A stretch of 64,000 nucleotides of DNA from the NCBI GenBank assembly GCA_021738405.1, contig JAIPCC010000001.1, forward strand, positions 1 to 64,000, read 5' to 3'. Under the pieces are notes generated by a model. The model did no database searches. It was not told the origin of the DNA and saw nothing but the letters and a program-made list of their open reading frames with translations. This document shows positions 27,175 to 37,238 of the stretch, piece by piece. The translations under genes were made by a program, and so were the position numbers. Source of the stretch: Crocinitomicaceae bacterium (GTDB lineage: Bacteria; Bacteroidota; Bacteroidia; Flavobacteriales_D; Crocinitomicaceae). How positions within the stretch are numbered: the first letter of the stretch is position 1; the number at the start of each line of letters is the position of its first letter.

Positions 27175-28656
27175 TTATTGCGTTTTACTGCGCGTTTGAA
27201 CAAGTGAAATCAGCTCCTTGACATCAACGAATTTAAAAGCTAAAAGCAATAATATTGTAACGAAAACATCAATTAACAGGATCCAGTCACCATATAGATA
27301 TCCGATGGGAGACCAATCAACAACAACAAACCAAAACATCAAGGCAAAAATGAGCAAAGGATATCTATAAAAATGGCGAGCTACAAGCGGTAAATTAAAC
27401 AAGCGTTTACAGTAAATTGCTTGTGCCAGTGCAACAAGAATTTGAGTGAGCGCCGCTACCCCTGCTGCAATAAGCGCAGCACCAATACTGTGTACTTTTG
27501 GAAACAAAATTAAATTCAAGCAGATATTCACAATAACCCCTATAAAGGAGATGCGATTCAAAACCCCTAAAGACCCATTGGCTGTGAGCAAAGACCCATA
27601 TATAAGGTTTGATGCCATTCCAAAAAAAGCGATGCTCAATAGAAACAATATGCTCCCGCTATCCACATATGTATTGGTATAAATTTGATCCATCAATAAC
27701 CCACCGCGCAACAGGCTAAAAACAATAAATGCGATACTCGAACCGAGCAAAAGCCTACTTGCCTGCTTGACCAATGGTTCTATTGCTGAAGGCCGCTCCT
27801 TAATTAGTTTTGAAAACATCGGAAAAAGCAGCCCTGCAAATACCATTGCAAACATATAAAGCGCATCAATTAATCGATAGGCTTGCGCATAATAAGCTGC
27901 TTCTTGTTGACCATTATATCGGGAGAAGTGCAGGAGTAAAAGAGCATCTACACGGGTATAAAGCGTCATCAGTACGATGAGCAGAGCAAAAGGAAATGCT
28001 TTTTTTAATACCGGAAGAATGCTGCTCAAGCGCGGCCATTCCAACTTTGGTCTAATGTAGTAGATCGCTAAACTACCGGCAGCGATAAAGCTCAGTGCGT
28101 AACACATGAATTGAAAAATACTATAAGATTCAATATCGACTAGCTTGAAACCATCAGGATAAACATAAATGATGTAACCCATAGATAGAATAAGCAAAAG
28201 CCGATCAAGGATACTCAAAAACGCATCGATTCGAAAGCGCTGAAGACCTGCAAAATAGCTCCGAAAAAAGGAGATGTTGGCGATTAAAAATTGGTTAAGA
28301 CCCAGCAAGAGAATCAGTCTATATTCGGTCCAGGAAAGTGTAATAAAAACTTTGAGCAAGCCAATTCCGGCTAGATAACTGAGCATTAATAAAAAACGCA
28401 GGCCGAGGATTGTCGAAAATAACTTTTTGGCTTCTGGTAAGTTTTGTGCGCTTAGGCGCGTACTGAAGTTATTGACCCCAAAGTCAAAAACGATTGAAAT
28501 GATGAGGCTAAGATTGAAAAAGGCAAAGTAGATGCCGTATTGTTGCCCCACAATGTTTTGCACTGCGGCGTCGATTGCAAAAATCGAGACGGGCTTCACC
28601 AAGAGGTTGAGCCCCAATGAAAAGAATAGGTTGGAATAAAAACTGCGTTCCTTCAT
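27175..28656 (-). CDS. Polysaccharide flippase (MOP/MATE-type, Wzx-like)
   Basis: 493 residues with about 12-14 membrane helices and the N-terminal pattern NLFFSLGLNLLVKPVSIFAID found in Wzx-type lipid-linked oligosaccharide flippases. It would move undecaprenyl-linked repeat units to the periplasm, where the Wzz-like and ligase proteins encoded next to it work. It is codirectional with them, 60 bases before the Wzz start. Base composition is slightly more AT-rich than its neighbours, which is usual for surface polysaccharide genes. Confidence 0.88.
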   Translation of the reverse strand: MKERSFYSNLFFSLGLNLLVKPVSIFAIDAAVQNIVGQQYGIYFAFFNLSLIISIVFDFGVNNFSTRLSAQNLPEAKKLFSTILGLRFLLMLSYLAGIGLLKVFITLSWTEYRLILLLGLNQFLIANISFFRSYFAGLQRFRIDAFLSILDRLLLILSMGYIIYVYPDGFKLVDIESYSIFQFMCYALSFIAAGSLAIYYIRPKLEWPRLSSILPVLKKAFPFALLIVLMTLYTRVDALLLLHFSRYNGQQEAAYYAQAYRLIDALYMFAMVFAGLLFPMFSKLIKERPSAIEPLVKQASRLLLGSSIAFIVFSLLRGGLLMDQIYTNTYVDSGSILFLLSIAFFGMASNLIYGSLLTANGSLGVLNRISFIGVIVNICLNLILFPKVHSIGAALIAAGVAALTQILVALAQAIYCKRLFNLPLVARHFYRYPLLIFALMFWFVVVDWSPIGYLYGDWILLIDVFVTILLLLAFKFVDVKELISLVQTRSKTQ

Positions 28657-28697
28657 GCGCCTGAATGGTCAGGCCCAAAGATAGGATTTTCTCAAAA

Positions 28698-31394
28698 CTA
28701 GCGCAGTAAATTTACGTGACCCGTAATGACTTTGCGTTCGTCTAAATCAGGGTTTTTGTATAAAATACGATAAGTATACATTCCGGTTGGTGCTTCAAAA
28801 GCATCAGGGCCGTAGGTGCCATCCCAACCCACTAATGCGTTGCGACTTTCAAAAATGACTTCCCCCCAACGGTTGTAGACCGTGAACTCATAGTTCTGAG
28901 GGTCATAGCCTGAATAGAAAACAGGGCAAAAGACTTGGTTGTTTTGGTCTCCGTCCGGCGTAAAGCTATTCGGGATGTAGAGTATTTCGTTGTACTGATA
29001 CCCTATGCTAATTGAGGTGACATCGGCACACTGCAGGTCGGTGAGTGCAGTAAGTGTAATGGTGTAGCCCTCTGTGGTGTTTTGGAACACATGTGACGGC
29101 TCGAAGTCGTAGGCGAATTGTCCGTCTCCAAAATCCCAAACGTAGTTGGTGGCACCCATAGACAAGTTGGTGAACATCACGTATTGTGCTTCTTGTGTAA
29201 AGACACTAATTGGCGATTCAAAATCGGCTACAGGGAGATCTTCTACGTAGATATAGGCCAGTTCGGTATGTGTGTCGTAGCAACCAAAAGAGGTCGTTGC
29301 CGCCAAACTTACATCAAAGGTGCCGCCGTTTCCAAATACAATAGTTGGTGCGGTGCCCGATGCAGAAAGACCGTTACTTGTAGACCAACTGTATGTTGTG
29401 TTGGTGGCGTCGTCTGCAGTGAAGTTAACCGCAAGTGGCGCACAACCTTCTATTGGAGTAGCGCTAAACGTAACAATCGGGAGTGGATGAACGGTTACAG
29501 TACCCGTTGCAGGCAAGCTTGGGCAGTTGTTGAGGGTGTATACAACTGTGAGTGTGCTGTCTTGTAAGGGTGTAAACGTTTGGTTGGCTCCACCGATGAG
29601 GTTATTTGGCCCCCATGTGTAGCTACCTCCAATTAAGTCGGGTGTTGCGGTCAGGGTAACGGGGTCAGCTTCACAAATGGTTGCGCTGGTCAGGGTTACG
29701 ACTGGAATGGGATTTACTGTTACTTGCGCAGTTACCGCCGGGCTTGTACAGTTGTTTAAAGTATAAGTTACTGTATAGTTGGTACCGCTTGCAGGGCTAA
29801 CAGAAATGGTGTCGTTGGTGTCGTTGGTAGACCAGAGATAAGTACCGCCAGGTAAGTTTGCTGTAGCGATGAGGTTGATGACATCCCCAAAACACATGAC
29901 CGCGTTTGCAGTTTGCGCCACCGGAATAGGGTTTACCAAAACGGTTGCCGTGGCGGTGTCTTGACAAGCTAATAAATCGTAAATTACAGTATAAGTTGTA
30001 GTTGCTGCTGGGCTTACCGTGATGCTTGAGCTACTTGCTGCAAGTGGAGACCAAGTATAGTTGCCGCCAGGAAGGTCAACGTTTGTGTTGAGTGTTGTGG
30101 AGCCGCCAAAACAAATGGTGTCGTTTGCGGTACTGATTACAGGGTAAGGTTTCACAACGATAGTACCGCTCACACTTGGTGCCACACAGCCATTTGAGCT
30201 TGTGAATACAACACTGTAGTTGGTCGTTGCTGTTGGGCTTGCTGTGAGGCTTGCTGTTGTTGCGCCGTTACTCCAAAGGTATGTACCCCCAGCACTGACA
30301 TTATTGACGAAAAGCGAACCTGCTGAGCCCACACAGACAGAATCTGTGGTTACAGTGGGTTGTGGAGTGGGTTCTACTGTCACGGTAACGTTTGTAGTGC
30401 CTGTGCAACCAGCAGCTGAATAATCTACGGAGTAGGTGGTTGTAGTTGATGGAGATACAGAGATGCTCGGACCCGTTCCAATTTGCGTACCATTCAGAAA
30501 CCAAGTGTAAGCGCCCCCAGGTGTTGTAGAGCTTGCCGTTAGGTTCCCGCTCGCACCTGAACAAATGGTGAGTGGAGTTGCAGTAACAGTTGGACCAGGG
30601 TTTACTGTTACACTGGTAGTTGCGTTTACCGTTCCACAGTTTGGAACTGTTAGCGTTACGGTGTAGGTACCAGCCGCTAATAATGTAGGGCTAGCAATGG
30701 TTGGGTTTTGTTGGGTAGAGGTGTAGCCATTAGGACCTGCCCACGCCCAAGAATAGTTAGTCCCGGTTGGGTTAGGGGTAGCGTCAAGAGAAAATGGCTG
30801 TCCTGCACAGATTGGGCTCGTATTGGAAGCGGTTAGCGTTGGCGTTTGGCAGCAGTTGATATACATAGAGATACGGCCGATATTGTAATTGACCTCTGAC
30901 CAAATATTGGCCATAGCTGCACCGGTTCCTGCAGGGCAAGACTGCATGCCACTACGTTGTAGGGTTGTGTTGAACCCGTTGATGCTCGTTACAAAGTTGG
31001 CAGGGCCATAACTATTGACGCAGTTGGCACCTCTTGCACCATACACACCGATAATTTCACCTGCAGCAACTGGAATGTTACATGCGATAACTTGGGTAGC
31101 AGGGGCGTTTGAAATGGTGAATAACTGAACAAAACTATTTGTTGTAGCTGCAAAAGCCGGTGGAGGGCCAGCTGTAAAACGAACCACGCGAATGGTTTGA
31201 GTACCGGTTGGCGCTGCGTCTGGCGGAATATACAAACCGCAAATAGTGAAACTCGTAGGTGCAGTAAAGTGGTAGCCTCGGATCATACTTGTGAAGGTAG
31301 TTGTTTGAGTACCAACACTTATTGGAGTGCCTTGGGCAAAAGAGATGCCAAAGACAGAAAAAAGTAAGATGCTTAGGAGTAAAAGTTTTTTCAT
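28698..31394 (-). CDS. Type IX secretion substrate with Ig/PKD-like repeats and gliding-type C-terminal domain
   Basis: 898 residues: a signal peptide (KKLLLLSILLFSVFGISFAQ); a non-repeat N-terminal domain to about 185; about six Ig-like repeats of roughly 70-80 residues, each with a PGGxYxW-type core and a V-NPxP linker (about 185-640); two PKD domains (the second with WDFGDGQ); and a C-terminal type B sorting domain starting YIPNSFTPDGDQNN and ending GHVNLLR. This C-terminal domain directs export through the T9SS to the cell surface. An adhesin or surface role is likely. It stands alone behind the polysaccharide genes. Confidence 0.9.
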   Translation of the reverse strand: MKKLLLLSILLFSVFGISFAQGTPISVGTQTTTFTSMIRGYHFTAPTSFTICGLYIPPDAAPTGTQTIRVVRFTAGPPPAFAATTNSFVQLFTISNAPATQVIACNIPVAAGEIIGVYGARGANCVNSYGPANFVTSINGFNTTLQRSGMQSCPAGTGAAMANIWSEVNYNIGRISMYINCCQTPTLTASNTSPICAGQPFSLDATPNPTGTNYSWAWAGPNGYTSTQQNPTIASPTLLAAGTYTVTLTVPNCGTVNATTSVTVNPGPTVTATPLTICSGASGNLTASSTTPGGAYTWFLNGTQIGTGPSISVSPSTTTTYSVDYSAAGCTGTTNVTVTVEPTPQPTVTTDSVCVGSAGSLFVNNVSAGGTYLWSNGATTASLTASPTATTNYSVVFTSSNGCVAPSVSGTIVVKPYPVISTANDTICFGGSTTLNTNVDLPGGNYTWSPLAASSSSITVSPAATTTYTVIYDLLACQDTATATVLVNPIPVAQTANAVMCFGDVINLIATANLPGGTYLWSTNDTNDTISVSPASGTNYTVTYTLNNCTSPAVTAQVTVNPIPVVTLTSATICEADPVTLTATPDLIGGSYTWGPNNLIGGANQTFTPLQDSTLTVVYTLNNCPSLPATGTVTVHPLPIVTFSATPIEGCAPLAVNFTADDATNTTYSWSTSNGLSASGTAPTIVFGNGGTFDVSLAATTSFGCYDTHTELAYIYVEDLPVADFESPISVFTQEAQYVMFTNLSMGATNYVWDFGDGQFAYDFEPSHVFQNTTEGYTITLTALTDLQCADVTSISIGYQYNEILYIPNSFTPDGDQNNQVFCPVFYSGYDPQNYEFTVYNRWGEVIFESRNALVGWDGTYGPDAFEAPTGMYTYRILYKNPDLDERKVITGHVNLLR

Positions 31395-31427
31395 TGATAC
31401 GAATTAAATTAGCAAGACCATTCACCG

Positions 31428-31437
31428 ACGTATACGT
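31428..31437. promoter_or_regulatory. 10-bp palindrome upstream of the T9SS adhesin gene
   Basis: ACGTATACGT is a perfect palindrome 34 bases before the adhesin ATG. It could be an operator half-site pair. No consensus -7 box was found beside it. Confidence 0.25.
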
Positions 31438-31501
31438 AAAACCGTGGAACCGGTTGCCTGTTGATTTGTAAGATAATGTATTTAGCCATTCACAAAAACA
31501 A

Positions 31502-31521
31502 AAGGCTTCTTCGGAAGCCTT
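31502..31521 (-). terminator. Strong intrinsic terminator after accC
   Basis: A perfect 8-bp stem (AAGGCTTC at 31502-31509, GAAGCCTT at 31514-31521) closes a TTCG tetraloop. Read on the minus strand it is followed by TTTGTTTTT. It lies 3 bases past the accC stop and ends the lipid operon. Confidence 0.88.
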
Positions 31522-31524
31522 AGT

Positions 31525-32859
31525 TTAAAATTCAAAAGTGTCCATGAACTTAGTGGTAAAATTACCGGCATTGAAGTCCGGGTTTTCCATGAGTTTTTGG
31601 TGGAAAGGAATAGTGGTTTTGACACCTCCAATAACGTATTCATTCAGAGCGCGTTTCATTTTCAAAATAGCTTCTTCACGCGTTTGTGCCACTACAATAA
31701 GTTTAGAAATCATTGAATCGTAGTAAGGCGGAATGGAGTATCCTGCGTAAACGTGTGCGTCTATGCGCACACCATGGCCACCAGGGCAGTGGTAGTCTGT
31801 GATTTTACCCGGGCTCGGACGAAAGTCTGCGTACGGATCTTCGGCATTGATGCGACACTGAATGGCGTGCATTGTAGGGTAGTAATTTTTACCGGAGATT
31901 TTCTCACCAGCTGCAATTTTGATTTGCTCTTTGATGAGGTCAAAATTGATGACTTCTTCTGTGATGGTATGCTCAACTTGGATACGCGTGTTCATTTCCA
32001 TGAAGTAGAAGTCGCGGTTTTTGTCTACCAAAAATTCGACAGTTCCAACGCCTTCATAGCGCACAGCTTTAGCAGCTTTAATAGCAGCTTCTCCCATTCT
32101 TTCGCGGAGTTCGTCGGTCATGAATGGCGAAGGTGTTTCTTCGACAAGCTTTTGATGGCGTCTTTGAATGGAGCAGTCGCGCTCAGAGAGGTGACAAGCG
32201 TTTCCGTATTGGTCACCGGCAATTTGGATCTCGATGTGGCGTGGGTCTTCGATGAATTTCTCCATGTAGATACCGTCGTTGCCAAATGCTGCTGCTGCTT
32301 CTTGGCGAGCGGAATCCCAAGCTGCTTCCATTTCGTCTTTTTTCCAGACGATGCGCATTCCTTTTCCACCACCACCTGCGGTAGCTTTCAAGATCACTGG
32401 GTACTTCACTACTTCTGCCGTTACAAAGGCATCGTCTAGATCTTTTAACAAGCCTTTAGAACCTGGTATGCAAGGCACGCCAGCTGCAATCATTGTAGCT
32501 TTAGCTGTGGCTTTGTCTCCCATTCCGGCAATTTGCTCAGGGAGTGCACCGATGAATTTGATGCCGTGCTCCTGACAAACTTTAGAAAACTTTTCGTTTT
32601 CAGACAAGAATCCGTAGCCAGGATGGATGGCGTCGGCGTTCGTGATTTCAGCGGCAGCAATAATGTTGGGGATGCTCAAATAAGACAGTGCACTGGTTGG
32701 AGGTCCAATACAAACTGCTTCGTCTGCGAAGCGAACGGGCAGGCTGTCTTTGTCGGCGGTAGAATAAACGGCCACCGTCTTGATGCCCATTTCTTTACAG
32801 GTGCGAATCACGCGCAGCGCAATTTCGCCGCGATTGGCAATCAATATTTTTTTAAACAT
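31525..32859 (-). CDS. accC: Biotin carboxylase subunit of acetyl-CoA carboxylase
   Basis: 444 residues from ATG 32859. Carboxylates biotin on AccB using ATP and bicarbonate, the first half of malonyl-CoA synthesis. It starts [20 protein letters not shown], has the ATP-grasp loop [12 protein letters not shown], the ENEKFSKVC region, and the catalytic strand [15 protein letters not shown]. It starts 10 bases after accB and is the last gene of the yceD-rpmF-plsX-fabH-accB-accC run, with a strong terminator beyond it. An upstream ATG at 32883 would overlap accB. Confidence 0.97.
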   Translation of the reverse strand: MFKKILIANRGEIALRVIRTCKEMGIKTVAVYSTADKDSLPVRFADEAVCIGPPTSALSYLSIPNIIAAAEITNADAIHPGYGFLSENEKFSKVCQEHGIKFIGALPEQIAGMGDKATAKATMIAAGVPCIPGSKGLLKDLDDAFVTAEVVKYPVILKATAGGGGKGMRIVWKKDEMEAAWDSARQEAAAAFGNDGIYMEKFIEDPRHIEIQIAGDQYGNACHLSERDCSIQRRHQKLVEETPSPFMTDELRERMGEAAIKAAKAVRYEGVGTVEFLVDKNRDFYFMEMNTRIQVEHTITEEVINFDLIKEQIKIAAGEKISGKNYYPTMHAIQCRINAEDPYADFRPSPGKITDYHCPGGHGVRIDAHVYAGYSIPPYYDSMISKLIVVAQTREEAILKMKRALNEYVIGGVKTTIPFHQKLMENPDFNAGNFTTKFMDTFEF

Positions 32860-32869
32860 GTTTTGGGTT

Positions 32870-33340
32870 TTATGCTGGATCAACCAAGAATAATGGTTGG
32901 TCGTAATCTACAGGACTAGCGTTGTCTACGAGTACTTTCACAATTTTACCAGAGATTTCGGCTTCAATTTCGTTGAATGTTTTCATGGCTTCAATGATAC
33001 AAACTTTGTCTCCGCTTTGGATGGTGTCTCCGACATTGACAAAAGCGTCTTTATCTGGCCCTGGTGTACGATAAAAAGTACCGATCATTGGTGATTTGAC
33101 AGTGATGTATTTGCTGTCATCGGAGTTGTTGGTTTCTGTGCTTGCAGGCGCAGCGCTTGGTGCAACTGGTGCAGGTGCAGCAGCAACTGGTGCAGCTACC
33201 ATTGGTGCAGCTTGGTACATGATTGGCTCAGACTGACTTCCTTTAATGGAAATACGAAAACCTTCTCTTTCGATTTCAACTTTGCCGAGTCCGGATTTGG
33301 ACACCAATTTGATGAGGTCTTTGATTTCTTCTAAATTCAT
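32870..33340 (-). CDS. accB: Biotin carboxyl carrier protein of acetyl-CoA carboxylase
   Basis: 156 residues: an N-terminal domain (1-38), a flexible Ala/Pro-rich linker (about 43-70) and a C-terminal biotinyl domain with the biotinylated Lys120 in EAMK. It carries carboxybiotin between AccC and the carboxyltransferase in fatty acid synthesis. It lies 28 bases after fabH and 10 before accC. Confidence 0.97.
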   Translation of the reverse strand: MNLEEIKDLIKLVSKSGLGKVEIEREGFRISIKGSQSEPIMYQAAPMVAAPVAAAPAPVAPSAAPASTETNNSDDSKYITVKSPMIGTFYRTPGPDKDAFVNVGDTIQSGDKVCIIEAMKTFNEIEAEISGKIVKVLVDNASPVDYDQPLFLVDPA

Positions 33341-33368
33341 GGTATAATTTTTTTCAAAGTTAATTTAA

Positions 33369-34358
33369 TTATGAATTGTAGGCCCATTTGAGGTAAATAG
33401 CACCCCAAGTAAAGCCGCCGCCAAAGGCAGAAAGGATGAGTACGTCGCCTTTTTTAAGTTGGCTTTCGTAATCCCATAAGCAAAGCGGTAAAGTACCAGC
33501 GGTGGTGTTGCCATAACGCTGGATATTGATCATTACTTTTTCTTTGGTGAGGCCCATTCGGTTTGCGGTAGCGTCTATGATGCGCAGATTAGCTTGGTGC
33601 GGAACCAACCAACTGACGTCGTCACTGGTTAAGTTATTGCGCTCCATGATTTCAGCAGAGACATCTGCCATGTTGGTTACGGCAAATTTGAAAACAGCTT
33701 GTCCTTCTTGTTTGACGTAATGCATGCGGTTTTCAACGGTTTCTATCGAGGCTGGCATAGCTGAGCCGCCGGCAGGTTGTTGCAAATATTGACGGCCTGA
33801 ACCATCGCTGCGCAAGATGAAATCCATGACGCCATTGCCTTCTTTGTTTGGCTCTAGCAATACGGCACCGGCGCCGTCGCCGAAGATGACACAAGTAGTG
33901 CGGTCTTGGTAGTCGATAATGGAGGTCATTTTGTCGACGCCAATAACGATTACTTTTTTGTGTTTACCAGACTCAATAAATTGAGATCCGGTAGAAAGCG
34001 CATATAAAAAGCCAGAACATGCCGCATTGACATCATAACTCCAGGCGTTTTTCATGCCTACTTTGTCACAGACAATGTTTGCCGTGCTTGGAAAAGGATG
34101 GTCAGGGGTAACGGTTCCAACAATAACTAATTCGATTTCGAGGGGGTCGATGCCTTTTTTCTCGAGTAAAGCTTTGACCGCAGCAGCAGCCATATCAGAA
34201 CTCGCACCGTCTTTCATGATGCGGCGTTCTTTGATGCCTGTTCGGGAGGTGATCCACTCATCGGAAGTATCTACCAACTTGGCTAAATCTTCGTTTGATA
34301 AGATGTGTTCTGGCACATAGCCTTGAACAGCGGTAATAGCAGCGGTAATTTTACCCAT
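33369..34358 (-). CDS. fabH: 3-oxoacyl-[acyl-carrier-protein] synthase III
   Basis: Starts fatty acid chains by condensing an acyl-CoA primer with malonyl-ACP. 329 residues. The catalytic Cys114 lies in [11 protein letters not shown]; the His is in [11 protein letters not shown] and the Asn in [10 protein letters not shown]. It begins one base past the plsX stop, so plsX and fabH are translationally close, as in many bacteria. Confidence 0.97.
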   Translation of the reverse strand: MGKITAAITAVQGYVPEHILSNEDLAKLVDTSDEWITSRTGIKERRIMKDGASSDMAAAAVKALLEKKGIDPLEIELVIVGTVTPDHPFPSTANIVCDKVGMKNAWSYDVNAACSGFLYALSTGSQFIESGKHKKVIVIGVDKMTSIIDYQDRTTCVIFGDGAGAVLLEPNKEGNGVMDFILRSDGSGRQYLQQPAGGSAMPASIETVENRMHYVKQEGQAVFKFAVTNMADVSAEIMERNNLTSDDVSWLVPHQANLRIIDATANRMGLTKEKVMINIQRYGNTTAGTLPLCLWDYESQLKKGDVLILSAFGGGFTWGAIYLKWAYNS

Positions 34359-34359
34359 A

Positions 34360-35298
34360 TTAGTTAAAAGCTTCGTTAATTTTTTCTGTAAGGTTAGAAC
34401 TCACTACGTCATGTGCGTGCAACAACATGTTTTTGACAGCGATATCGTTGGAGATGCCGTGGCCGATGATGGCGTTTCCTTTGACACCTAGAACTGGCGT
34501 GCCTCCGTAGTTTTCGTAATTGAAGCGCTCAAAATAGTCGTCTTTGATGCCGCGAAGTTTCATTAAATTAAAGATGCCTTCTGCCTCTTTAAGGACGATA
34601 TTGCCGGTAAACCCATCGCAAACAATGACATCTGCCACACCTGTAAAGAGGTCCCGACCTTCAATATTGCCCGTGAAGTTCAATTCGTCCGATTCTTCTA
34701 ACAGCTTATATGTAGCAATTGAGAGCAAGTTGCCTTTGGAGTCTTCCTCGCCAATATTGAGCAAGGCCACTCTAGGGTTTTCTATACCCAATACATTTGC
34801 TGCGTAAACAGAACCTAGCACCGCAAATTGGTACAGCACGTCAGATTTACAATCAGCATTTGAACCGACGTCTAGTAAGAGTGATTTACCACCGTCAATG
34901 TTTGGCAGAGTAGAGGTAATACAAGGACGAATGACACCTGGAACGGTGTTGAGTTTGTACATGGAGCCCACGAGCATTGCACCCGTGTTGCCGTTGCTTG
35001 CAAAAACATCGATGAGCCCTTTGGCAAGCTTTTCAAAACCTACAGCAATAGAGCTGTTGGGTTTTTTCGGAAGTGCTCTGGTTGGGTGGTCATGGTAGGT
35101 GATGACTTCAGGAGCATGTATAATTTCGAACAGCTCGGCGCTCTGTGCGCGGCTGGCTAATTCTTTTTGAATAATGAGTTCGTCACCAAACAAAACGATA
35201 GTGACATCACTACCCAAAACTTGTTTGGCTAATAATGCACCATCAATTGTCGCTTGCGGAGCGAAATCGCCACCGGAGACATCAAGCCCAATCCTCAT
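34360..35298 (-). CDS. plsX: Phosphate acyltransferase PlsX
   Basis: Converts acyl-ACP to acyl-phosphate for phospholipid synthesis. 312 residues starting [20 protein letters not shown], with the conserved [12 protein letters not shown] and [16 protein letters not shown] segments. The second position of the usual DxMGGD motif is DVSGGD, as in other Bacteroidota members. It follows rpmF by 16 bases and precedes fabH directly. Confidence 0.96.
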   Translation of the reverse strand: MRIGLDVSGGDFAPQATIDGALLAKQVLGSDVTIVLFGDELIIQKELASRAQSAELFEIIHAPEVITYHDHPTRALPKKPNSSIAVGFEKLAKGLIDVFASNGNTGAMLVGSMYKLNTVPGVIRPCITSTLPNIDGGKSLLLDVGSNADCKSDVLYQFAVLGSVYAANVLGIENPRVALLNIGEEDSKGNLLSIATYKLLEESDELNFTGNIEGRDLFTGVADVIVCDGFTGNIVLKEAEGIFNLMKLRGIKDDYFERFNYENYGGTPVLGVKGNAIIGHGISNDIAVKNMLLHAHDVVSSNLTEKINEAFN

Positions 35299-35314
35299 GG
35301 GAGAAAATTAGAGC

Positions 35315-35521
35315 TTACTGAACCTCCTCTACGGAGTCAGTGGTTTTCTCAGCTACAACTTTTCCTTTGTAGTAAAGTTTGCCTTCATGCCAGTGTGCAT
35401 GGTGAAACAAGTGTGGTTGTCCTGTTGTAGGGCAAGTAGCTACGTTGTCAGCAGTCGCTTTCTTGTGAGTTCTACGTTTGTCACGACGTGTGGTCGATAT
35501 TCTGCGTTTAGGATGCGCCAT
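35315..35521 (-). CDS. rpmF: Large-subunit ribosomal protein bL32
   Basis: 68 residues, starting [20 protein letters not shown], then a His/Tyr-rich C-terminal half ([18 protein letters not shown]). The four zinc-binding Cys of C+ type L32 are absent except one, as usual for Bacteroidota. The yceD-rpmF-plsX-fabH order is the widely conserved arrangement. Confidence 0.96.
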   Translation of the reverse strand: MAHPKRRISTTRRDKRRTHKKATADNVATCPTTGQPHLFHHAHWHEGKLYYKGKVVAEKTTDSVEEVQ

Positions 35522-35540
35522 TTTTGTTAATTTATATCTA

Positions 35541-36053
35541 TTAATTTAAATTCTTAAGTGCAGACCACCGTGGGTCTATGTCGTCTTCATCGGGTTTTGA
35601 ATCGGAAGAAGGTTGTTGGTATTTGTTGATCAATTCCACCATTTCTTCATTGCATTCGCCTTCTTCGTGTACCATTTTGGCAGGTAAAGAAAGACTAATT
35701 AGCTCATACAAAGGCTGAGTGAGGTCGATTTGATAGCTTTCAGGAGCAATAACAATGAGGTTTTCATCTTCGGATTCTTCTTCTCCAAATGTGTAGTAGA
35801 GCGTGAATTCTCCGTCGATTTCCTCCGTAAGGGGCTCCGTGCAGCGATCGCAATCAGTAAAGATAAAACCAACTACGCCTAAATTGGCGATGAGCATAGT
35901 TTCCTTCTTTTCTAACTCGAGGTAGGCCGTGAGCCGACCGTTTTCGATGAGCGAATAAGGCAATGATTCAAAGAACGATTTGTCAATGTCAAATTCAAAC
36001 TCGTGGAGCCCTAGCTTTAAGCCTACAAAGGTTATGGCGAATGGACTTTTCAT
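35541..36053 (-). CDS. DUF177/YceD family protein
   Basis: 170 residues of the YceD family, which lies upstream of rpmF in most bacteria and is linked to 23S rRNA processing or ribosome assembly. The core [23 protein letters not shown] holds the family Cys-x-x-Cys, and the acidic [10 protein letters not shown] stretch follows. It is the first gene of the lipid/ribosome operon with a -7 element 32 bases upstream. Confidence 0.88.
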   Translation of the reverse strand: MKSPFAITFVGLKLGLHEFEFDIDKSFFESLPYSLIENGRLTAYLELEKKETMLIANLGVVGFIFTDCDRCTEPLTEEIDGEFTLYYTFGEEESEDENLIVIAPESYQIDLTQPLYELISLSLPAKMVHEEGECNEEMVELINKYQQPSSDSKPDEDDIDPRWSALKNLN

Positions 36054-36084
36054 GCTGAATAATTCACTGACGAAAACGAAAGAG

Positions 36085-36092
36085 CAAAATTA
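36085..36092 (-). promoter_or_regulatory. Bacteroidota -7 element (TAATTTTG) for the yceD-rpmF-lipid operon
   Basis: On the minus strand TAATTTTG lies 32 bases before the YceD-family ATG, in the 63-base gap after pdxA. No -33 TTG sits at the ideal spacing. Confidence 0.4.
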
Positions 36093-36116
36093 AGGATTTA
36101 TTTTGGATTTTTAAAA

Positions 36117-37238
36117 TCAGTCGGCACGTTCTTGTTCCTTCTTCCCTTTTTCGTCCTTAGAAAAAGCCAATGGATTGGCATGGATCTCTTTAAAAACCTT
36201 TCTTTTTCGGTAGATGTCTACTGCCAAAAAGATAGCGCTGCGCAGGCTTTGTTCGTCGGCGAGCATCTTGCCAGCGATGTCAAAAGCGGTGCCGTGATCT
36301 GGGCTGGTGCGCACAATTGGCAGGCCAGCTGTGAAGTTCACGCCGTCGTCAAAACACAATGCTTTAAACGCAGCCAAACCTTGGTCGTGGTACATGGCGA
36401 GCACACCGTCAAATTGTTGGCGCAACGGCGAACCAAAGAAACCATCGGCCGGGTAGGGCCCAAAGGCTAAAATCCCTTTTTGTTTGGCGGCTTGAATAGC
36501 TGGAATAATGGTTTGTTGTTCTTCTTCTCCAATTTTGCCGTTTTCGCCGGCGTGTGGATTGAGTCCGAATACAGCGATTCTTGGCCTGATGAGTCCGAAA
36601 TCTTTTTTGAGACTTTGCTCGAAGGCTTCAATTTTGGAGACAATCAGGTCTTTTTGCAACTGGCTTGAAATGTCCTTGACCGGAATGTGGGTGGTCACGA
36701 GCGCGACGCGCAAATTGCCAGAAACGAGTACCATGAGCGCCTCTTTGGCACCAGACATTTCTGCGAGGTATTCGGTATGGCCCGGAAAGTTGAAACCTGC
36801 TTTAGCTACATTTTCCTTGGAAAAAGGAGCGGTTACCAGCACGTCAATTTTGCCCTCTGCCAAATCTTTGGTGGCGGCTTCGAGTGATAAAAGTGCGTAT
36901 TTGCCACCGTTGGCGTTTGAGACACCGGGTTCAATTTCTACTTCGTCTTGCCAAACATTGATGATGTTGACTTTTTTGGAGTTGATTTCAGCAGCACTTT
37001 TGCAAGTAGCGTAACTGAACTCGTGTAAATTGAGTTGTTTTTTGTAGTGCGAAATGACTTTGTTGGAGCCGTAGACAACCGGGATAATATCCGTTAAAAT
37101 GCGGCTGTCATGAAGGGCTTTGACGATGATTTCAGGACCAACTCCATTGATGTCGCCTATCGTAATACCGACTTTGATCAGGGCTTTGTTGGACTGTTCT
37201 TTGTCCTTTACCTCTTTATCTTTGGTTTCTTTTTCCAT
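36117..37238 (-). CDS. pdxA: 4-hydroxythreonine-4-phosphate dehydrogenase
   Basis: NAD-dependent step of the DXP-dependent pyridoxal phosphate pathway. 373 residues with KVGITIGDINGVGPEIIVKAL near the N terminus, and the metal-binding His in NFPGHTEYLAE and YHDQGLAAFKAL. It has extra Lys/Glu-rich extensions at both ends (first 20 and last 20 residues), with low-complexity KEVKDKEQ and KDEKGKKEQ. The ATG overlaps the pepA stop by one base, so the two genes are coupled. Confidence 0.95.
   Translation of the reverse strand: MEKETKDKEVKDKEQSNKALIKVGITIGDINGVGPEIIVKALHDSRILTDIIPVVYGSNKVISHYKKQLNLHEFSYATCKSAAEINSKKVNIINVWQDEVEIEPGVSNANGGKYALLSLEAATKDLAEGKIDVLVTAPFSKENVAKAGFNFPGHTEYLAEMSGAKEALMVLVSGNLRVALVTTHIPVKDISSQLQKDLIVSKIEAFEQSLKKDFGLIRPRIAVFGLNPHAGENGKIGEEEQQTIIPAIQAAKQKGILAFGPYPADGFFGSPLRQQFDGVLAMYHDQGLAAFKALCFDDGVNFTAGLPIVRTSPDHGTAFDIAGKMLADEQSLRSAIFLAVDIYRKRKVFKEIHANPLAFSKDEKGKKEQERAD

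Noticed and set aside
28698-31394. Repetitive DNA taken at first for a CRISPR or tandem array
   Set aside because: The repeats are coding, about 220 bases long, diverged, and form Ig-like protein units; there are no short exact repeats with unique spacers.
35315-35521. Aberrant L32 lacking zinc cysteines
   Set aside because: Cys-poor L32 of this form is normal in Bacteroidota, so it is not a special finding.
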